A stretch of DNA of 47,505 bases from JAKFWF01 sp041745515 (GCA_041745515.1 JBGTIU010000018.1:1-47505), one strand, 5' to 3'. Shown: positions 1-8,872, numbered from the stretch's first letter. Translations and numbers: made by a program. The notes: generated from the letters alone by a model not told the origin.

Positions 1-212
1 GCCTGCGCTTCCTGGGCAGCGGCAAAAACGACGTGACTGGGCTCCAGATCGGGGCCGGCGACAAGTGCTGTCGACTTGTCGGCGAGGCTTGCCAGCACGT
101 ACCCTCGCGGATCGGAGGCGACACGTTGCAGGTCACCCGGCTTGGGACCCAGTCCGAAGCGACGCAAGGCGGTGACGGCATCGTTGGGCGGCATGGCTTG
201 AGCCTCAGCCAT
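1..212 (-). CDS. DUF1800 family protein, N-terminal part (runs off the window start)
   Basis: The reading frame starts at ATG 212-210 and stays open to the window edge, giving about 70 residues. The N-terminus reads MAEAQAMPPNDAVTALRRFG, followed by LGPKPGDLQRVASDPRGYV. This is the typical opening of DUF1800 proteins, in which a short segment ending in RFGLG is followed by a helix that begins the helical bundle. DUF1800 proteins are usually 450-600 residues long, often sit beside DUF1501 proteins, and have no settled biochemical role. A second in-frame ATG at 194-192 could also be the start. Nothing can be said about the C-terminus or the next gene. The family call is from recognition of the N-terminal motif only. 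Confidence 0.7.
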   Translation of the reverse strand, partial: MAEAQAMPPNDAVTALRRFGLGPKPGDLQRVASDPRGYVLASLADKSTALVAGPDLEPSHVVFAAAQEAQ

Positions 213-456
213 AGGTTCTGCGTGGCCTTTTCCGACGGCACACTGTCGCACCGCGCAGAGCAAGCCGGTCGCCTAATTATACGCATCGGCGCATTAGTGC
301 CGGCTTAACGACACGGTGAACTGCTATCCGTCGGATCTGTCGCGCCTTATTATCATCACTCTGGCCCGCGACTGCGGCTACAGCATGACCTGCGGTGTCG
401 GTCGCGCCGTCGACAGCCGATCTGACAGCGTGAGATCGATTGGTGTTTGAAGCCAA

Positions 457-822
457 TCAGTTATCCAGCACCTCGGCCAATTTACTGTCCAGCAGGCTGA
501 TCTGGTCGAGGTAGGCTCCCTCGATGCACAGCACGTCGCGGCCACAAGTATCGCGAAAACTCAAGAAGCGTCGCTGCTCGCTCCGCAGTTGCAACCGTTC
601 CCGATACTCATAGTGTTGCCACAGGCGGCCATAGCTGTGCGCCATGCGATCGTCGAGTGCGCTGAGGTTGGCATGGTTGCAGATGGTCCGCTGGGCAGCG
701 TTGCTGGCTTGTCCGCAAGAAAAGTCCGTTGCGGATGCGGGAACAGCAGCCAAGCCGACAGATGCCGCGATGGCAAATCCAAACCCTGTCATTACCTTGG
801 CCTTCATCGAAGTGGTCTTCAT
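457..822 (-). CDS. Small secreted LprI-like (DUF1311) protein
   Basis: This encodes 121 residues. Residues 1-32 form a signal peptide: a basic start (MKTTSMKAK), a hydrophobic stretch, and a probable cleavage site after VPASA. The mature part has the pattern of the LprI-like/DUF1311 family: FSCGQASNAAQRTIC, then LSALDDRMAHSY, then SEQRRFLSFRDTCG and a final CIEGAYLDQI. The four cysteines fit two disulfides in the periplasm. Some family members inhibit lysozyme, but that activity cannot be assumed here. The start at 822 is supported by GGGAGG about 7 bases upstream; the frame is open further upstream but has no signal peptide there. The gene is divergent from the HTH regulator that starts at 1029. 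Confidence 0.75.
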   Translation of the reverse strand: MKTTSMKAKVMTGFGFAIAASVGLAAVPASATDFSCGQASNAAQRTICNHANLSALDDRMAHSYGRLWQHYEYRERLQLRSEQRRFLSFRDTCGRDVLCIEGAYLDQISLLDSKLAEVLDN

Positions 823-1028
823 GGCGCGCCTCCCATAGCAAACACATTGAGCGATGGGAGAACGATGACCGCTGGTAGCCGGAAAGTTGAGGCGAGCGGT
901 CGGCAACAGGCGGAGGGTTGATGCAAACGACCCGCATTGACGATTGCGGGGTTTCAGCAAATACCGATACTTTGCGACAACAGCCGATGGTCTTTGATTC
1001 TGCACGATCAGATCTTTCGAGGGAGAGC

Positions 1029-1802
1029 ATGTCCGTTTCCGAGCGCAATCCGGCGGTGGCTCGCATCTCAAAAGCCATGATCGAGAAAAAAATCACCCAA
1101 GCCGAGCTGGCAGATGCTGCCGACTGCCATGAAAAGACAGTACAGAACCTCATGAACGGCCGTGCAGTGCGCGATCAGACGTTATTCGACGTCTGCATGG
1201 TGCTGGGTCTCGACTTCGACGAGGTTAAACAGGCCTGGAACGGAACCATCGGCGGCTCCGTCACGGAACGGCACGAGCCCGGCAAGCCGGGTATCGGCAC
1301 CGACGTCGCGCCACTTTACATGGGGGCCTACAATCGCCTCGCCGTCGATCACTACATCGGCGGCTATCTGACACTCAGACCGGCATTCTCCGTCCCCGAC
1401 ATGATCGTGGCTTATCGCACCGAGATCACCTGGGATGACGGCTGGCCGAGCCTTTTGTTCGAAGAGCAGAACCGTCCCGACGCGCCGTTCTCTCATCGCG
1501 GCCGCCTCTACATACCGGCGTCCTCGATGTACATCCACCTTGTGTCGCTGACCAAGGGGGCGATGCGCATGGTGGTCGTCTCTCAGCAAGACCAGGCCGG
1601 CCAAATGCGCGGGTTGATCACGACGCTGAACAAGAACCGCGCAAACTACATGCCGGTTGCCGCGCCCATCATCTATTGCAAGCAGCATGATTTTTCGAGG
1701 GTGGCATTCGGCGAAATCTCCATCGGTCATGCGGCGCATGCCGGCTATCGGCGGTTGCTGGACGAGACCGTCGAACAGGGTTATGCGCGGCTGGTGGGAT
1801 AA
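1029..1802 (+). CDS. HTH (XRE-like) transcriptional regulator with an uncharacterised C-terminal domain
   Basis: This encodes 257 residues from ATG 1029, which follows the ribosome-binding-like GAGGGAGA at short spacing. An in-frame ATG at 918 would add 37 residues but has no good site. Residues about 10-65 form a lambda-repressor-type helix-turn-helix: ISKAMIEKKITQAELADAAD, then HEKTVQNLMNGRAVRDQTLF. This is typical of DNA-binding XRE-family proteins. The remaining about 180 residues (GGYLTLRPAFSVPDMIVAYR onward, rich in beta-strand patterns and with an RGRLYIPASSMYIHL segment) match no domain I can name. They may form a ligand-sensing domain. The gene is divergent from the LprI-like gene, so it may control that gene or itself. 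This regulatory link is only inferred from position. Confidence 0.65.
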   Translation: MSVSERNPAVARISKAMIEKKITQAELADAADCHEKTVQNLMNGRAVRDQTLFDVCMVLGLDFDEVKQAWNGTIGGSVTERHEPGKPGIGTDVAPLYMGAYNRLAVDHYIGGYLTLRPAFSVPDMIVAYRTEITWDDGWPSLLFEEQNRPDAPFSHRGRLYIPASSMYIHLVSLTKGAMRMVVVSQQDQAGQMRGLITTLNKNRANYMPVAAPIIYCKQHDFSRVAFGEISIGHAAHAGYRRLLDETVEQGYARLVG

Positions 1803-1971
1803 ACACTCCTTCCAGGCATCTGGCGCCCCGTGACGCGCCGTGCAAAAAGCTGCTCACGTCGGTTTTGGGATATCGGAATCACTGTCTCTGCGACATACCG
1901 TTTGTCGGCAATCCGCGCGCGGTGGCCGGCTCCTCGAAGAGGTGTCGGCGCGCGCCAACAAGAGGCCTTCC

Positions 1972-3213
1972 ATGCAATCGACCGAAATGCTGCGCGCCTT
2001 GCGCGCACGCAAACCCGACCACAGCCTGACCCAGTCGTTCTACCAGGGCGACGGCGTGCACCAGCTCGACCTGGAGACGATCTTCTACCGTGACTGGATC
2101 TTCGCAGGGCACGACTGCGAGATCGTCAATCCAGGCGACTATTTCACCATGCAGATCGGCGACTACCCGATCATCGTCGCGCGCGACCTGAAGGGACGCA
2201 TTCGCGCGCATCACAACTCCTGCCGGCATCGCGGTTTCAAGGTCTGCGATGCAGCCAAGGGCAACGTAAAACGCCGGTTCGTGTGCCCCTATCACCAATG
2301 GTCCTACGAACTCGACGGCGCGCTGGCACGGACCCGCGGCATGGGCAAGGAATTCGATTCATCGACGCACGGTCTGAAACCGGTGCATGCGGAAAGCGTC
2401 GAGGGTTGGATCTTCGTCTGCGTCGCGCACGATGCGCCGGACTTTGCGAAATTCCGTGCAATGGTGCAGCCCTACCTCGCGCCTTACGACCTCACCAACA
2501 CCAAGGTCGCCCACGAGTATTCGATCATCGAGAAGGGCAATTGGAAACTGGTGATGGAGAACAATCGCGAGTGCTACCACTGCGTCGGCTCCCACCCCGA
2601 ACTATGCCGCACTTTTCCTGATACGCCATTGCATGCCGATGGGGGATCGCCCGACGCCGAGACGATCGGCAAATTCGTGGCCCATTGGGAGGAGCGTGGG
2701 CTGCCGGGCCGCTACCGAATAGCCGACGATGCCCAGTATCGCGTGATGCGGCTGCCGTTCCTCGACGATGCGCGCTCGATGACCATGACCGGGCAGCCGG
2801 CCGTCGCCAAACGCCTGGGCCGCGCGCCGGAGACCGACAATTGTGGCGACGTGCTGCTGTTTCACTATCCCTCGAGCTGGAACCACATCACCGCCGACCA
2901 CGCGATCAGTTTCCGCCTGCTGCCGTTGAGCGCCACCGAAACGCAATTGACGACAAAGTGGCTGGTTCACAAGGACGCGGTCGAGGGACGCGACTATGAC
3001 CTCAAGGCACTGACCGAGGTGTGGACCGCCACCAATGCCCAGGATACGGCGCTGGTCGAGCGCAACGCAGCTGGTATTCGCTCGCCTGCGTACGAGCCGG
3101 GCCCCTACTCGCCGGTCCACGAGTCTGGCGTCAGCCAATTCGTCGACTGGTACTGCGGTACGGTCGAGAAACGGCTCATAGGCGAACAGAACCGCCTGCG
3201 CGCCGCGGAATAG
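1972..3213 (+). CDS. Rieske non-haem iron oxygenase, glycine-betaine-demethylase (GbcA)-like
   Basis: This encodes 413 residues, the normal length for an aromatic-ring-hydroxylating-type alpha subunit. The Rieske [2Fe-2S] ligands are C84-x-H86 and C105-x2-H108 (CRHRG and CPYHQW). The mononuclear iron site is E200-C-Y-H203-x4-H208. The C-terminal part (KWLVHKDAVEGRDYD, VWTATNAQDTALVERN, GIRSPAYEPGPYSPVHESGV) resembles GbcA and stachydrine demethylases, which oxidatively demethylate quaternary amines and need a partner reductase. No reductase gene is adjacent. The start at 1972 follows AAGAGG at suitable spacing; an in-frame extension to 1840 is unsupported. The 3' end overlaps the convergent lipid kinase gene by 38 bases. 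The Rieske oxygenase call is firm, the betaine substrate is a guess. Confidence 0.85.
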   Translation: MQSTEMLRALRARKPDHSLTQSFYQGDGVHQLDLETIFYRDWIFAGHDCEIVNPGDYFTMQIGDYPIIVARDLKGRIRAHHNSCRHRGFKVCDAAKGNVKRRFVCPYHQWSYELDGALARTRGMGKEFDSSTHGLKPVHAESVEGWIFVCVAHDAPDFAKFRAMVQPYLAPYDLTNTKVAHEYSIIEKGNWKLVMENNRECYHCVGSHPELCRTFPDTPLHADGGSPDAETIGKFVAHWEERGLPGRYRIADDAQYRVMRLPFLDDARSMTMTGQPAVAKRLGRAPETDNCGDVLLFHYPSSWNHITADHAISFRLLPLSATETQLTTKWLVHKDAVEGRDYDLKALTEVWTATNAQDTALVERNAAGIRSPAYEPGPYSPVHESGVSQFVDWYCGTVEKRLIGEQNRLRAAE

Positions 3214-4072
3214 GGACCAGCAATTGCAGCTCCGGGCCGCCCGCCTCGATCGTCAGCGGGGTACATCCAAAGCTGTCTCCGTCCACCTGGACCGGCACGC
3301 TGGACGCCGTGACATGCAATGTCTGGAAGTCGACGACTTGAACCGCCGAAGAGCCTGAGCCCGTCAGCTTACCCTTGGCCAGCGCCCCGAGACGCAACGC
3401 GAGCTCGGCGGGGGTATCCGCGCGGATCAGGATTGCCTTCAACCCCGGCGTGAAAATCGATGTCTCACGCGTCAGCACGAAATGCCCCGCGTAGTGCTGC
3501 ACGTTGGTGACGATGAGCCAGTTGGCCGAATAGCCTTGACTGTCGATCGTGATGGAGAGCTTGTCGGGCGCTCGCCACCACGACCGAAGGAGCGGGCCGG
3601 CGTAGGCTGCACGGCCAAATCGCCGCTTCCAACGTTGATCGAGCAAGTCGATAGTTCGGCCATCGAAGCCGACACCCGCCATCAGGTAGAACGGTTGCCC
3701 ATTCGCGAGACCCGCTTTGACCTGCGCAACCTTGCCGTGGACCAAAGTTTCGGCGATGCGGTCCGGATCGAAATTCAACCCGATCTCCCGAGCAAGCACA
3801 TTGCCGGTTCCGAGTGGGATGAGACCAAGCGGTCGACCAAAACCGGCTATCGCGGTCGCGGCCTGTCGTACCGTGCCGTCGCCGCCTGCCGCTACAACGA
3901 CATCGTGATCGGCACACCCATCGCGGATCGTGGCGAATGCGGTCTCCGCATTCCGCAGCTCGACCAGAGTTACTTGCAACCGCGCAGCCCGCAAGCGAGC
4001 CAGCACGGCAGCGAACAGTTGCCGTCTGGGACTACCGGCAGTCGGGTTGACAACTATGAGAAAGCGCCGCAT
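3176..4072 (-). CDS. Diacylglycerol/lipid kinase family protein (YegS-like)
   Basis: This encodes 298 residues. The N-terminal nucleotide-binding fold begins RRFLIVVNPTAGS and carries the diacylglycerol kinase catalytic motif GGDGT at residues 63-67, followed by PLGLIPLGTGNVLAREIGL. The C-terminal beta-sandwich ends with HVTASSVPVQVDGDSFG, the segment that closes the fold in this family. Members phosphorylate lipids such as diacylglycerol or phosphatidylglycerol at the inner membrane, but the substrate cannot be read from sequence. The gene lies 72 bases after rpoH on the same strand and could be cotranscribed with it. Its last 38 bases overlap the end of the convergent Rieske gene. Confidence 0.85.
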   Translation of the reverse strand: MRRFLIVVNPTAGSPRRQLFAAVLARLRAARLQVTLVELRNAETAFATIRDGCADHDVVVAAGGDGTVRQAATAIAGFGRPLGLIPLGTGNVLAREIGLNFDPDRIAETLVHGKVAQVKAGLANGQPFYLMAGVGFDGRTIDLLDQRWKRRFGRAAYAGPLLRSWWRAPDKLSITIDSQGYSANWLIVTNVQHYAGHFVLTRETSIFTPGLKAILIRADTPAELALRLGALAKGKLTGSGSSAVQVVDFQTLHVTASSVPVQVDGDSFGCTPLTIEAGGPELQLLVPIPRRAGGSVRL

Positions 4073-4144
4073 CAGCGCCGATTAGTGTGCTTCCAGAAAA
4101 GTTGGAAGTGGAATTTCGCTTGCGGCCACCACAAGCTTGCAAGG

Positions 4145-5047
4145 CTATTCCGCTCCGGCGGTCAGCTTCGGCATTGATGCCCTGGCCAAGAGCTGAACGG
4201 CCTTCTGCACCTTTTCGAAGGCCCGAACTTCGATCTGCCGGATGCGCTCCCGGGACACGTTGAACTCCGCGGACAGGTCTTCGAGTGTTATCGGATCTTC
4301 AGACAAACGGCGGGCCTCGAAAATCCGCCGTTCGCGATCGTTCAGCGTCGCCATGGCCTTCAAGAGGTATGACCGGCGTTGCGTCTGTTCTTCCACTTCG
4401 GCGAAACGCTCAGCCTGATCAGGACTGTCGTCGACCAGCCAATCCTGCCACTCGCCGCCACCCTCGGCGTCCGCGCGGACTGGTGCGTTCAAGGAAGAAT
4501 CACCGCCAAGGCGGCGATTCATCGAGATCACATCGACTTCGGGTACGCCCAGTTTGGTGGCGATAGCCTTCACGTGCTCCGGCTTGAGATCGCCCTCTTC
4601 GAGCGCTTGCAACTGCCCCTTGGCGCGCCGCAGATTGAAGAACAGCTTCTTCTGCGCGGCGGTGGTGCCCATCTTTACAAGGCTCCACGAGCGCAGGATG
4701 TATTCCTGGATCGAAGCTCGAATCCACCACATGGCATACGTTGCGAGACGAAACCCCTTGTCGGGCTCAAAACGCTTCACCGCCTGCATCAAGCCGACGT
4801 TACCTTCCGAGATCACTTCTCCGATTGGGAGGCCGTAGCCGCGATAACCCATGGCGATACGTGCCACCAGCCGCAGATGAGACGTCACCAGTTTCTCGGC
4901 GGCGTCCTGGTCGGCATGCTCGCGCCAGCGCTTGGCCAGCATAAATTCCTCGTTCGGTTCCAACATGGGAAACCGACGGATCTCGTTGAGGTAACGGGCA
5001 AGGCCGACCGAACCACCCGCCACCGATGGAAGAGCTCTGGTTGCCAT
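4145..5047 (-). CDS. rpoH: RNA polymerase heat-shock sigma factor RpoH (sigma-32)
   Basis: This encodes 300 residues, the usual length of alphaproteobacterial RpoH. Region 2 includes LVTSHLRLVARIAMGYRGYG (about residues 53-72) and the core-binding and -10-recognition segments GEVISEGNVGLMQAVKRF and ATYAMWWIRASIQEYIL. The RpoH box QKKLFFNLR (132-140) separates RpoH from the housekeeping and stationary-phase sigma factors. Region 4 has the -35-binding helix-turn-helix LEDLSAEFNVSRERIRQIEV. The protein directs transcription of chaperone and protease genes after heat or misfolding stress. A RluD-type pseudouridine synthase gene directly upstream on the same strand is a common alphaproteobacterial arrangement. 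Many members of this group have several RpoH paralogues, so this may not be the only one. Confidence 0.95.
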   Translation of the reverse strand: MATRALPSVAGGSVGLARYLNEIRRFPMLEPNEEFMLAKRWREHADQDAAEKLVTSHLRLVARIAMGYRGYGLPIGEVISEGNVGLMQAVKRFEPDKGFRLATYAMWWIRASIQEYILRSWSLVKMGTTAAQKKLFFNLRRAKGQLQALEEGDLKPEHVKAIATKLGVPEVDVISMNRRLGGDSSLNAPVRADAEGGGEWQDWLVDDSPDQAERFAEVEEQTQRRSYLLKAMATLNDRERRIFEARRLSEDPITLEDLSAEFNVSRERIRQIEVRAFEKVQKAVQLLARASMPKLTAGAE

Positions 5048-5241
5048 TTCATTTCAATCCGATTCACCAGTGAGATGAACCGAACTGCTCCTCTGTTATC
5101 GAATTTTTCGAACTGTGATGATTAAGCTTGGTGTAAGCGTGGTTGCATCCTGAACGTCGATCCGATCGTTTTGATCCCTTCAGCTCGGCAGATTCATTAT
5201 TCCAGGTCCCCGCCGTTCTTGTGTCTTGTTCTATAGATCAG

Positions 5242-5270
5242 TATTTACGATCTTTGCGCTTGCAATTCAA
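5242..5270 (-). promoter_or_regulatory. Possible rpoH promoter
   Basis: On the minus strand TTGAAT (5270-5265) is followed after 17 bases by TAAATA (5247-5242), about 195 bases before the rpoH start. The -35-like element overlaps the last codons of the upstream pseudouridine synthase gene. The match is only moderate, and in an alphaproteobacterium such hexamers occur by chance. A heat-shock promoter was not recognised. Confidence 0.25.
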
Positions 5271-6319
5271 GGCCGCTCTGTCAATGCACGGCGCAATTTG
5301 ATCAGATCCTTGGGCCAATCCTGTTCGAATCTCATGCGGTGATTCGTCACCGGATGAACGAATCCAAGCGCTGCCGCATGCAAGGCCTGCCGACCGAGCA
5401 AATCAAGCGCGGAAACGGCCGCCTCGGATAGTTTTGAACGGCTGGCATTGAACCCGCCGCCATAAACCACGTCGCCCATCAGGGGATGGCCGACGTGAGC
5501 CATGTGCACGCGAATTTGATGCGTCCGCCCGGTTTCGAGTTGTACGCGCAGCACGCTGGCGACGGCCTTGATCTCACGGTTGTCGAAGCTTTCAACGACA
5601 TCATAGTGGGTAACAGCATGGCGACCCTTTGCGGGTCGCACTACGGCCATGCGGGTTCTGTTGGTCGGGCTGCGACCAAGACTGGCATCTACCGTATCGC
5701 GGCGTCGCAACGGGCAGCCCCATACAATCGCTGCGTATTCCCGCTCCAGGCGTCCGTCCAGTCCGTGACTTGCGAACTGTTCGGACAATCCGGCATGCGC
5801 CCGATCGGATTTCGCAACGACCAGTAGCCCGGAAGTATCCTTGTCAAGACGATGCACGATGCCCGGACGCTTGACGCCGCCAATTCCGGACAAACTGGCG
5901 CCGCAGTGCGCTATCAGCGCATTGACCAGCGTGCCGGAAACATTGCCGTTGCCCGGATGAACGACCAGGCCGGCAGGCTTGTTGATCACGATCAGATCCG
6001 CGTCCTCATATAGAATCTCAAGCGGGATCAACTCTCCTCTAGGCGATGCCTCAACCGCCTCCGGCACATCGAGGACCAGCCGATCACCGACCTTGATCCT
6101 GGTGCTAGGGTCACGCATCGGTCCCTGCGGCCCCGTTACCGCTCCGTTCTTGATCAGTGCCTGCAGGCGTACGCGGCTCATTTCCGGCACGTGGTAAGTG
6201 AGCACCTTGTCAACACGCTGACCGGCATCAGCTGCAACGGCCTCTATCTCAATGCGCTTTGATGTTGCGACGCCGGTTTTGCAGACGTCATCGCCAACTG
6301 CTGGAAGCGGATCGATCAT
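5267..6319 (-). CDS. RluA/RluD-family 23S rRNA pseudouridine synthase
   Basis: This encodes 350 residues from ATG 6319. Residues about 34-85 form an S4 RNA-binding domain (GQRVDKVLTYHVPEMSRVRL). The catalytic domain follows, with EDADLIVINKPAGLVVHPG, the catalytic-aspartate motif HRLDKDTSGL at 156-165, and the C-terminal motifs RTHQIRVHMAHVGHPLMGD and QALHAA. Such enzymes turn uridine into pseudouridine in large-subunit rRNA; RluD itself acts on helix 69. An upstream extension to 6406 would overlap the divergent gene and lacks family sequence. The gene precedes rpoH on the same strand and may share a transcript with it. It is divergent from the small membrane protein that starts at 6385. Confidence 0.9.
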   Translation of the reverse strand: MIDPLPAVGDDVCKTGVATSKRIEIEAVAADAGQRVDKVLTYHVPEMSRVRLQALIKNGAVTGPQGPMRDPSTRIKVGDRLVLDVPEAVEASPRGELIPLEILYEDADLIVINKPAGLVVHPGNGNVSGTLVNALIAHCGASLSGIGGVKRPGIVHRLDKDTSGLLVVAKSDRAHAGLSEQFASHGLDGRLEREYAAIVWGCPLRRRDTVDASLGRSPTNRTRMAVVRPAKGRHAVTHYDVVESFDNREIKAVASVLRVQLETGRTHQIRVHMAHVGHPLMGDVVYGGGFNASRSKLSEAAVSALDLLGRQALHAAALGFVHPVTNHRMRFEQDWPKDLIKLRRALTERP

Positions 6320-6384
6320 GTGACGGCGCCAGACAACCTCGGACCATACTTGCAGAAGTGCTCCGGCGAGTGATACTCCGCTGC

Positions 6385-6780
6385 ATGACCAGCACCAAGT
6401 CCGCATCGCACCATGAAGAAAACGTTCCGGGTTCCTCGTTCCTGCAATCGGTTCGCCTGAGCGAACGGCACGTGCGAATGCTGCGGGTGGCCGTAATCGT
6501 CATGGGAGTTTTGATCGTCGGCGGATTGATCACGGTCATTGCGCGCATTGGGTATCTGGTTACGCGTTCCGGGCCTTCCGTCCAGGTGCAGTCCGAGGCG
6601 CTTGCACCAGACGTCCGAGCGGCACTGCCCGCCGGCGCCCAAATCCGCCAGATTGCGCTCGACGGCAACAGGCTTGCTATTCACTACGACACTCCGGCGG
6701 GTTCGGGAATTGCGATACTGGACGTCGGTTCTGGGCGCAGTCTAAGCCGGATCATGATTGTGCCTGAGCCACCGCGCTAG
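6385..6780 (+). CDS. Small single-pass membrane protein, DUF6476-like
   Basis: This encodes 131 residues from ATG 6385. A cytoplasmic N-terminal stretch of about 32 residues precedes one strong transmembrane segment (MLRVAVIVMGVLIVGGLITV). A short periplasmic domain follows, with LPAGAQIRQIALDGNRLAIH, YDTPAGSGIAILDVGSG and a final RIMIVPEPPR. This pattern is what I remember of the DUF6476 family, which often sits next to rluD in alphaproteobacteria. The function is unknown. An in-frame start at 6259 would overlap the divergent rluD-type gene and is not favoured. The 65 bases between the two starts must hold both promoters, or the promoters lie inside the genes. Confidence 0.7.
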   Translation: MTSTKSASHHEENVPGSSFLQSVRLSERHVRMLRVAVIVMGVLIVGGLITVIARIGYLVTRSGPSVQVQSEALAPDVRAALPAGAQIRQIALDGNRLAIHYDTPAGSGIAILDVGSGRSLSRIMIVPEPPR

Positions 6781-7447
6781 CGTTGCCAAGTTGCATCAAC
6801 GGCTTTCTTGGCTCGCTAGATCGCAGGAATCATTGGCTAATTGTCACACGAATCACGTACTGTCCTGTTGTAGACAAGTACGGATGCTATCACTGACCGG
6901 GCGGGAGTCTTCTTCCGGTTATTTGGAGTGCGCGTCAGAGCCGTGGGCCGATAAGCCTTGATGCATCTGAACGTCATCAAAGTAAGTGCATACACTTTGA
7001 CCCCATTGGACGCGAGGCGGATCTGGACAGGACCGCCGATTGTAGCGGCCAATCGTAAGCAACACGCGGACTTCGCGCGTTCCCGTCCTAGACAGCGGTA
7101 CCTCCGCACATCATCAGCCAGTCGAATCTCCGGCACGCCAGCGCCTTTGCGCAACTTGTTTCTGCGTCGGGCAATGGCGAAATGCGTGGCAGATGGCGTT
7201 CGTCTGGCGCGTGATTTAACCGGACAGCCGCTTAACACCCAAGTTGGAGAGGCCCATGCAGAAGTGCCTTCATCAACAGTTCGTAACGAACCGCCTTCGT
7301 TTTCGGCACAAGAATTTCGCGCGGATTCGGACTTTTCTCAAGGATGTTCTGCTTTGGCGCCACAAACACACGCATCCTCCAAGTATGGCTTGACTGAGTA
7401 GGGAGCCGGGTGAGCGGTGCGACGCGCGAACCGGCCACAACAAACAA
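6781..7447. other. Gene-free stretch of about 670 bases
   Basis: No convincing gene is seen on either strand. Two open frames of 133 and 147 residues exist, at 6837-7238 (minus) and 6958-7401 (plus). Both are rich in arginine, serine and threonine, lack any recognisable motif and lie opposite each other, so they look like GC-rich noise. No tRNA fold or repeat was found. The stretch could be the decayed remnant of a lost gene downstream of the amidase. Confidence 0.5.
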
Positions 7448-7475
7448 AAGCCGACCCAACGTGAAGGGTCGGCTT
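7448..7475 (-). terminator. Intrinsic terminator of the amidase gene
   Basis: A perfect 10-bp inverted repeat (AAGCCGACCC at 7448-7457 and GGGTCGGCTT at 7466-7475) surrounds an 8-base loop. On the minus strand the stem is followed by TTTTGTTTG, a good U-tract. It sits about 30 bases beyond the amidase stop codon. On the plus strand the tail is only CTTTA, so it mainly serves the minus strand. Confidence 0.85.
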
Positions 7476-7504
7476 CTTTACCGTCGAAAAGGCGGCACTA
7501 GCGA

Positions 7505-8872
7505 TCACATTGGCAGCCGAGCAATCTGGTTCGAAAAATAATTCTCGACCGCGGTGGTGATCGAGTTCGACACCTTGTCTCGCCACTCGTTGGACCTCAG
7601 ATTGGCCGCATCCTGGGGATTGGTAACATAAGCGAGCTCTATCAGCACTGCTGGCACCCTGGCGGTCATCAGCACGCGGAATGCGGCGGAGCGGTCCGGG
7701 TTGTCATGCAGATTCGTGCTGGCCCCCATGTAATCAATCACCGAGCGCGCAAACACACTGGTCCGGTCCTTGTTGACCTCGACTTCGCGTTGAGCAAATT
7801 CCGCAAGGATTCCTTTGACCGCGCTTGCGTCACCCTCGAGTTTCTTCACGGCCGCCACTTCCGAAGCCGATAGCAGGTTGGCGGACACATCGCCTTTGGC
7901 GGACCGCCGCAAGTCCTTGGCTACTTCCGGACGCAGCGAATAGATCGTCGCACCGCGTGCGTGCGCCCCGGCATAGTCGGCATGCACGGCGATGAACAGC
8001 GCCGCATTGTTGTTCTCGCCAAAGTCGCGGCGCGCATCGAGCTCGACAAAGGTGTCAGTCTCCCGCGTCATGAGAACCTTGTAACGACCGGTTGCGTTGA
8101 GCTTGTCTCTCAGCACCTTGGAGAACGCGAGCACAACGTCTTTTTCGATCGTGCCGAACTTCGATGCGCCGGAATCCTGCCCACCGTGGCCCGGGTCAAT
8201 TACAATGACCGGCTTGAATGCTTTTTGCGCCTTGATATCCGGTCTGACCGCCGGTCTGGGCAGTGGCGGCTGAACACCTACCGCTCCGAGAGAAGCAACG
8301 GCGATCGTTGTCTTCATTGGTTTGCGAACTTGTCCCTTCAGCGACGCATCGACTGGCACGATATCCAGCACAAGACGGTGGCCCTTGCCGTCTTTGCCCT
8401 TTTCGACGGCAGCTTTCTCCACCACTACCGGCGTCGTCACGGAGATCACGACGCGCGTCTTGCCCGGAGCGCTCAAGCCCCCGACGAATGATTTGACAAG
8501 ACCGACAGCTTCGGCGGACTGAGCAGGCAACTGCATCCGAACGTCCGGCAGGTCAACGATGACGCGATTAGGGTTCGAGAGCGAGAACACCTGGAAATCG
8601 GTCAGTTTTTCGAGACCAATGACAAAGCGGGTGCGCGCGGTATCACCCAGTACGGCGTCCTGCTCGACTGCAGGTGAAGGGGGAGCGGGTACCTTGGCGG
8701 TCGGCCTCACCGCGACAACCGGGACCGGAACGGCGGGCAACTTCGCGACACTCACGGCCGTCGCTGTCTGCGCGTGCCCGGCGCCCACCGGGGCCAGGCA
8801 CAGCGCCAGAGCGATTGCGGACATGCGCGCTGCAGAACAATGGCCTGCGCGCGGCAACGCAACGAAACTCAT
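7505..8872 (-). CDS. Periplasmic N-acetylmuramoyl-L-alanine amidase (AMIN plus Amidase_3)
   Basis: This encodes 455 residues. Residues 1-35 are a signal peptide ending in GAGHAQ. A proline-rich linker follows, then an AMIN domain at about 78-175 (RTRFVIGLEKLTDFQVFSLS), which in AmiC-type enzymes targets the septum or peptidoglycan. The Amidase_3 domain covers about 220-450: VIDPGHGGQDSGA with H229, then E243, H297 (FIAVHAD) as zinc ligands and E412 (VLIELAYVTN) as the catalytic acid. It cleaves the bond between MurNAc and L-alanine during daughter cell separation. The helix that autoinhibits AmiC-like enzymes may correspond to residues 330-365. In relatives this gene is often followed by a PBP1A gene; here a terminator and an empty stretch follow instead. 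Confidence 0.93.
   Translation of the reverse strand: MSFVALPRAGHCSAARMSAIALALCLAPVGAGHAQTATAVSVAKLPAVPVPVVAVRPTAKVPAPPSPAVEQDAVLGDTARTRFVIGLEKLTDFQVFSLSNPNRVIVDLPDVRMQLPAQSAEAVGLVKSFVGGLSAPGKTRVVISVTTPVVVEKAAVEKGKDGKGHRLVLDIVPVDASLKGQVRKPMKTTIAVASLGAVGVQPPLPRPAVRPDIKAQKAFKPVIVIDPGHGGQDSGASKFGTIEKDVVLAFSKVLRDKLNATGRYKVLMTRETDTFVELDARRDFGENNNAALFIAVHADYAGAHARGATIYSLRPEVAKDLRRSAKGDVSANLLSASEVAAVKKLEGDASAVKGILAEFAQREVEVNKDRTSVFARSVIDYMGASTNLHDNPDRSAAFRVLMTARVPAVLIELAYVTNPQDAANLRSNEWRDKVSNSITTAVENYFSNQIARLPM

Noticed and set aside
4073..4144. Hairpin-forming sequences after rpoH as a terminator
   Set aside because: Two short stems exist (for example around CTTCCA/TGGAAG), but neither has a T-tract, and the lipid kinase gene follows closely on the same strand.
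6837..7401. Two opposite frames of 133 and 147 codons
   Set aside because: Both lack ribosome sites, motifs and normal composition, and they exclude each other.
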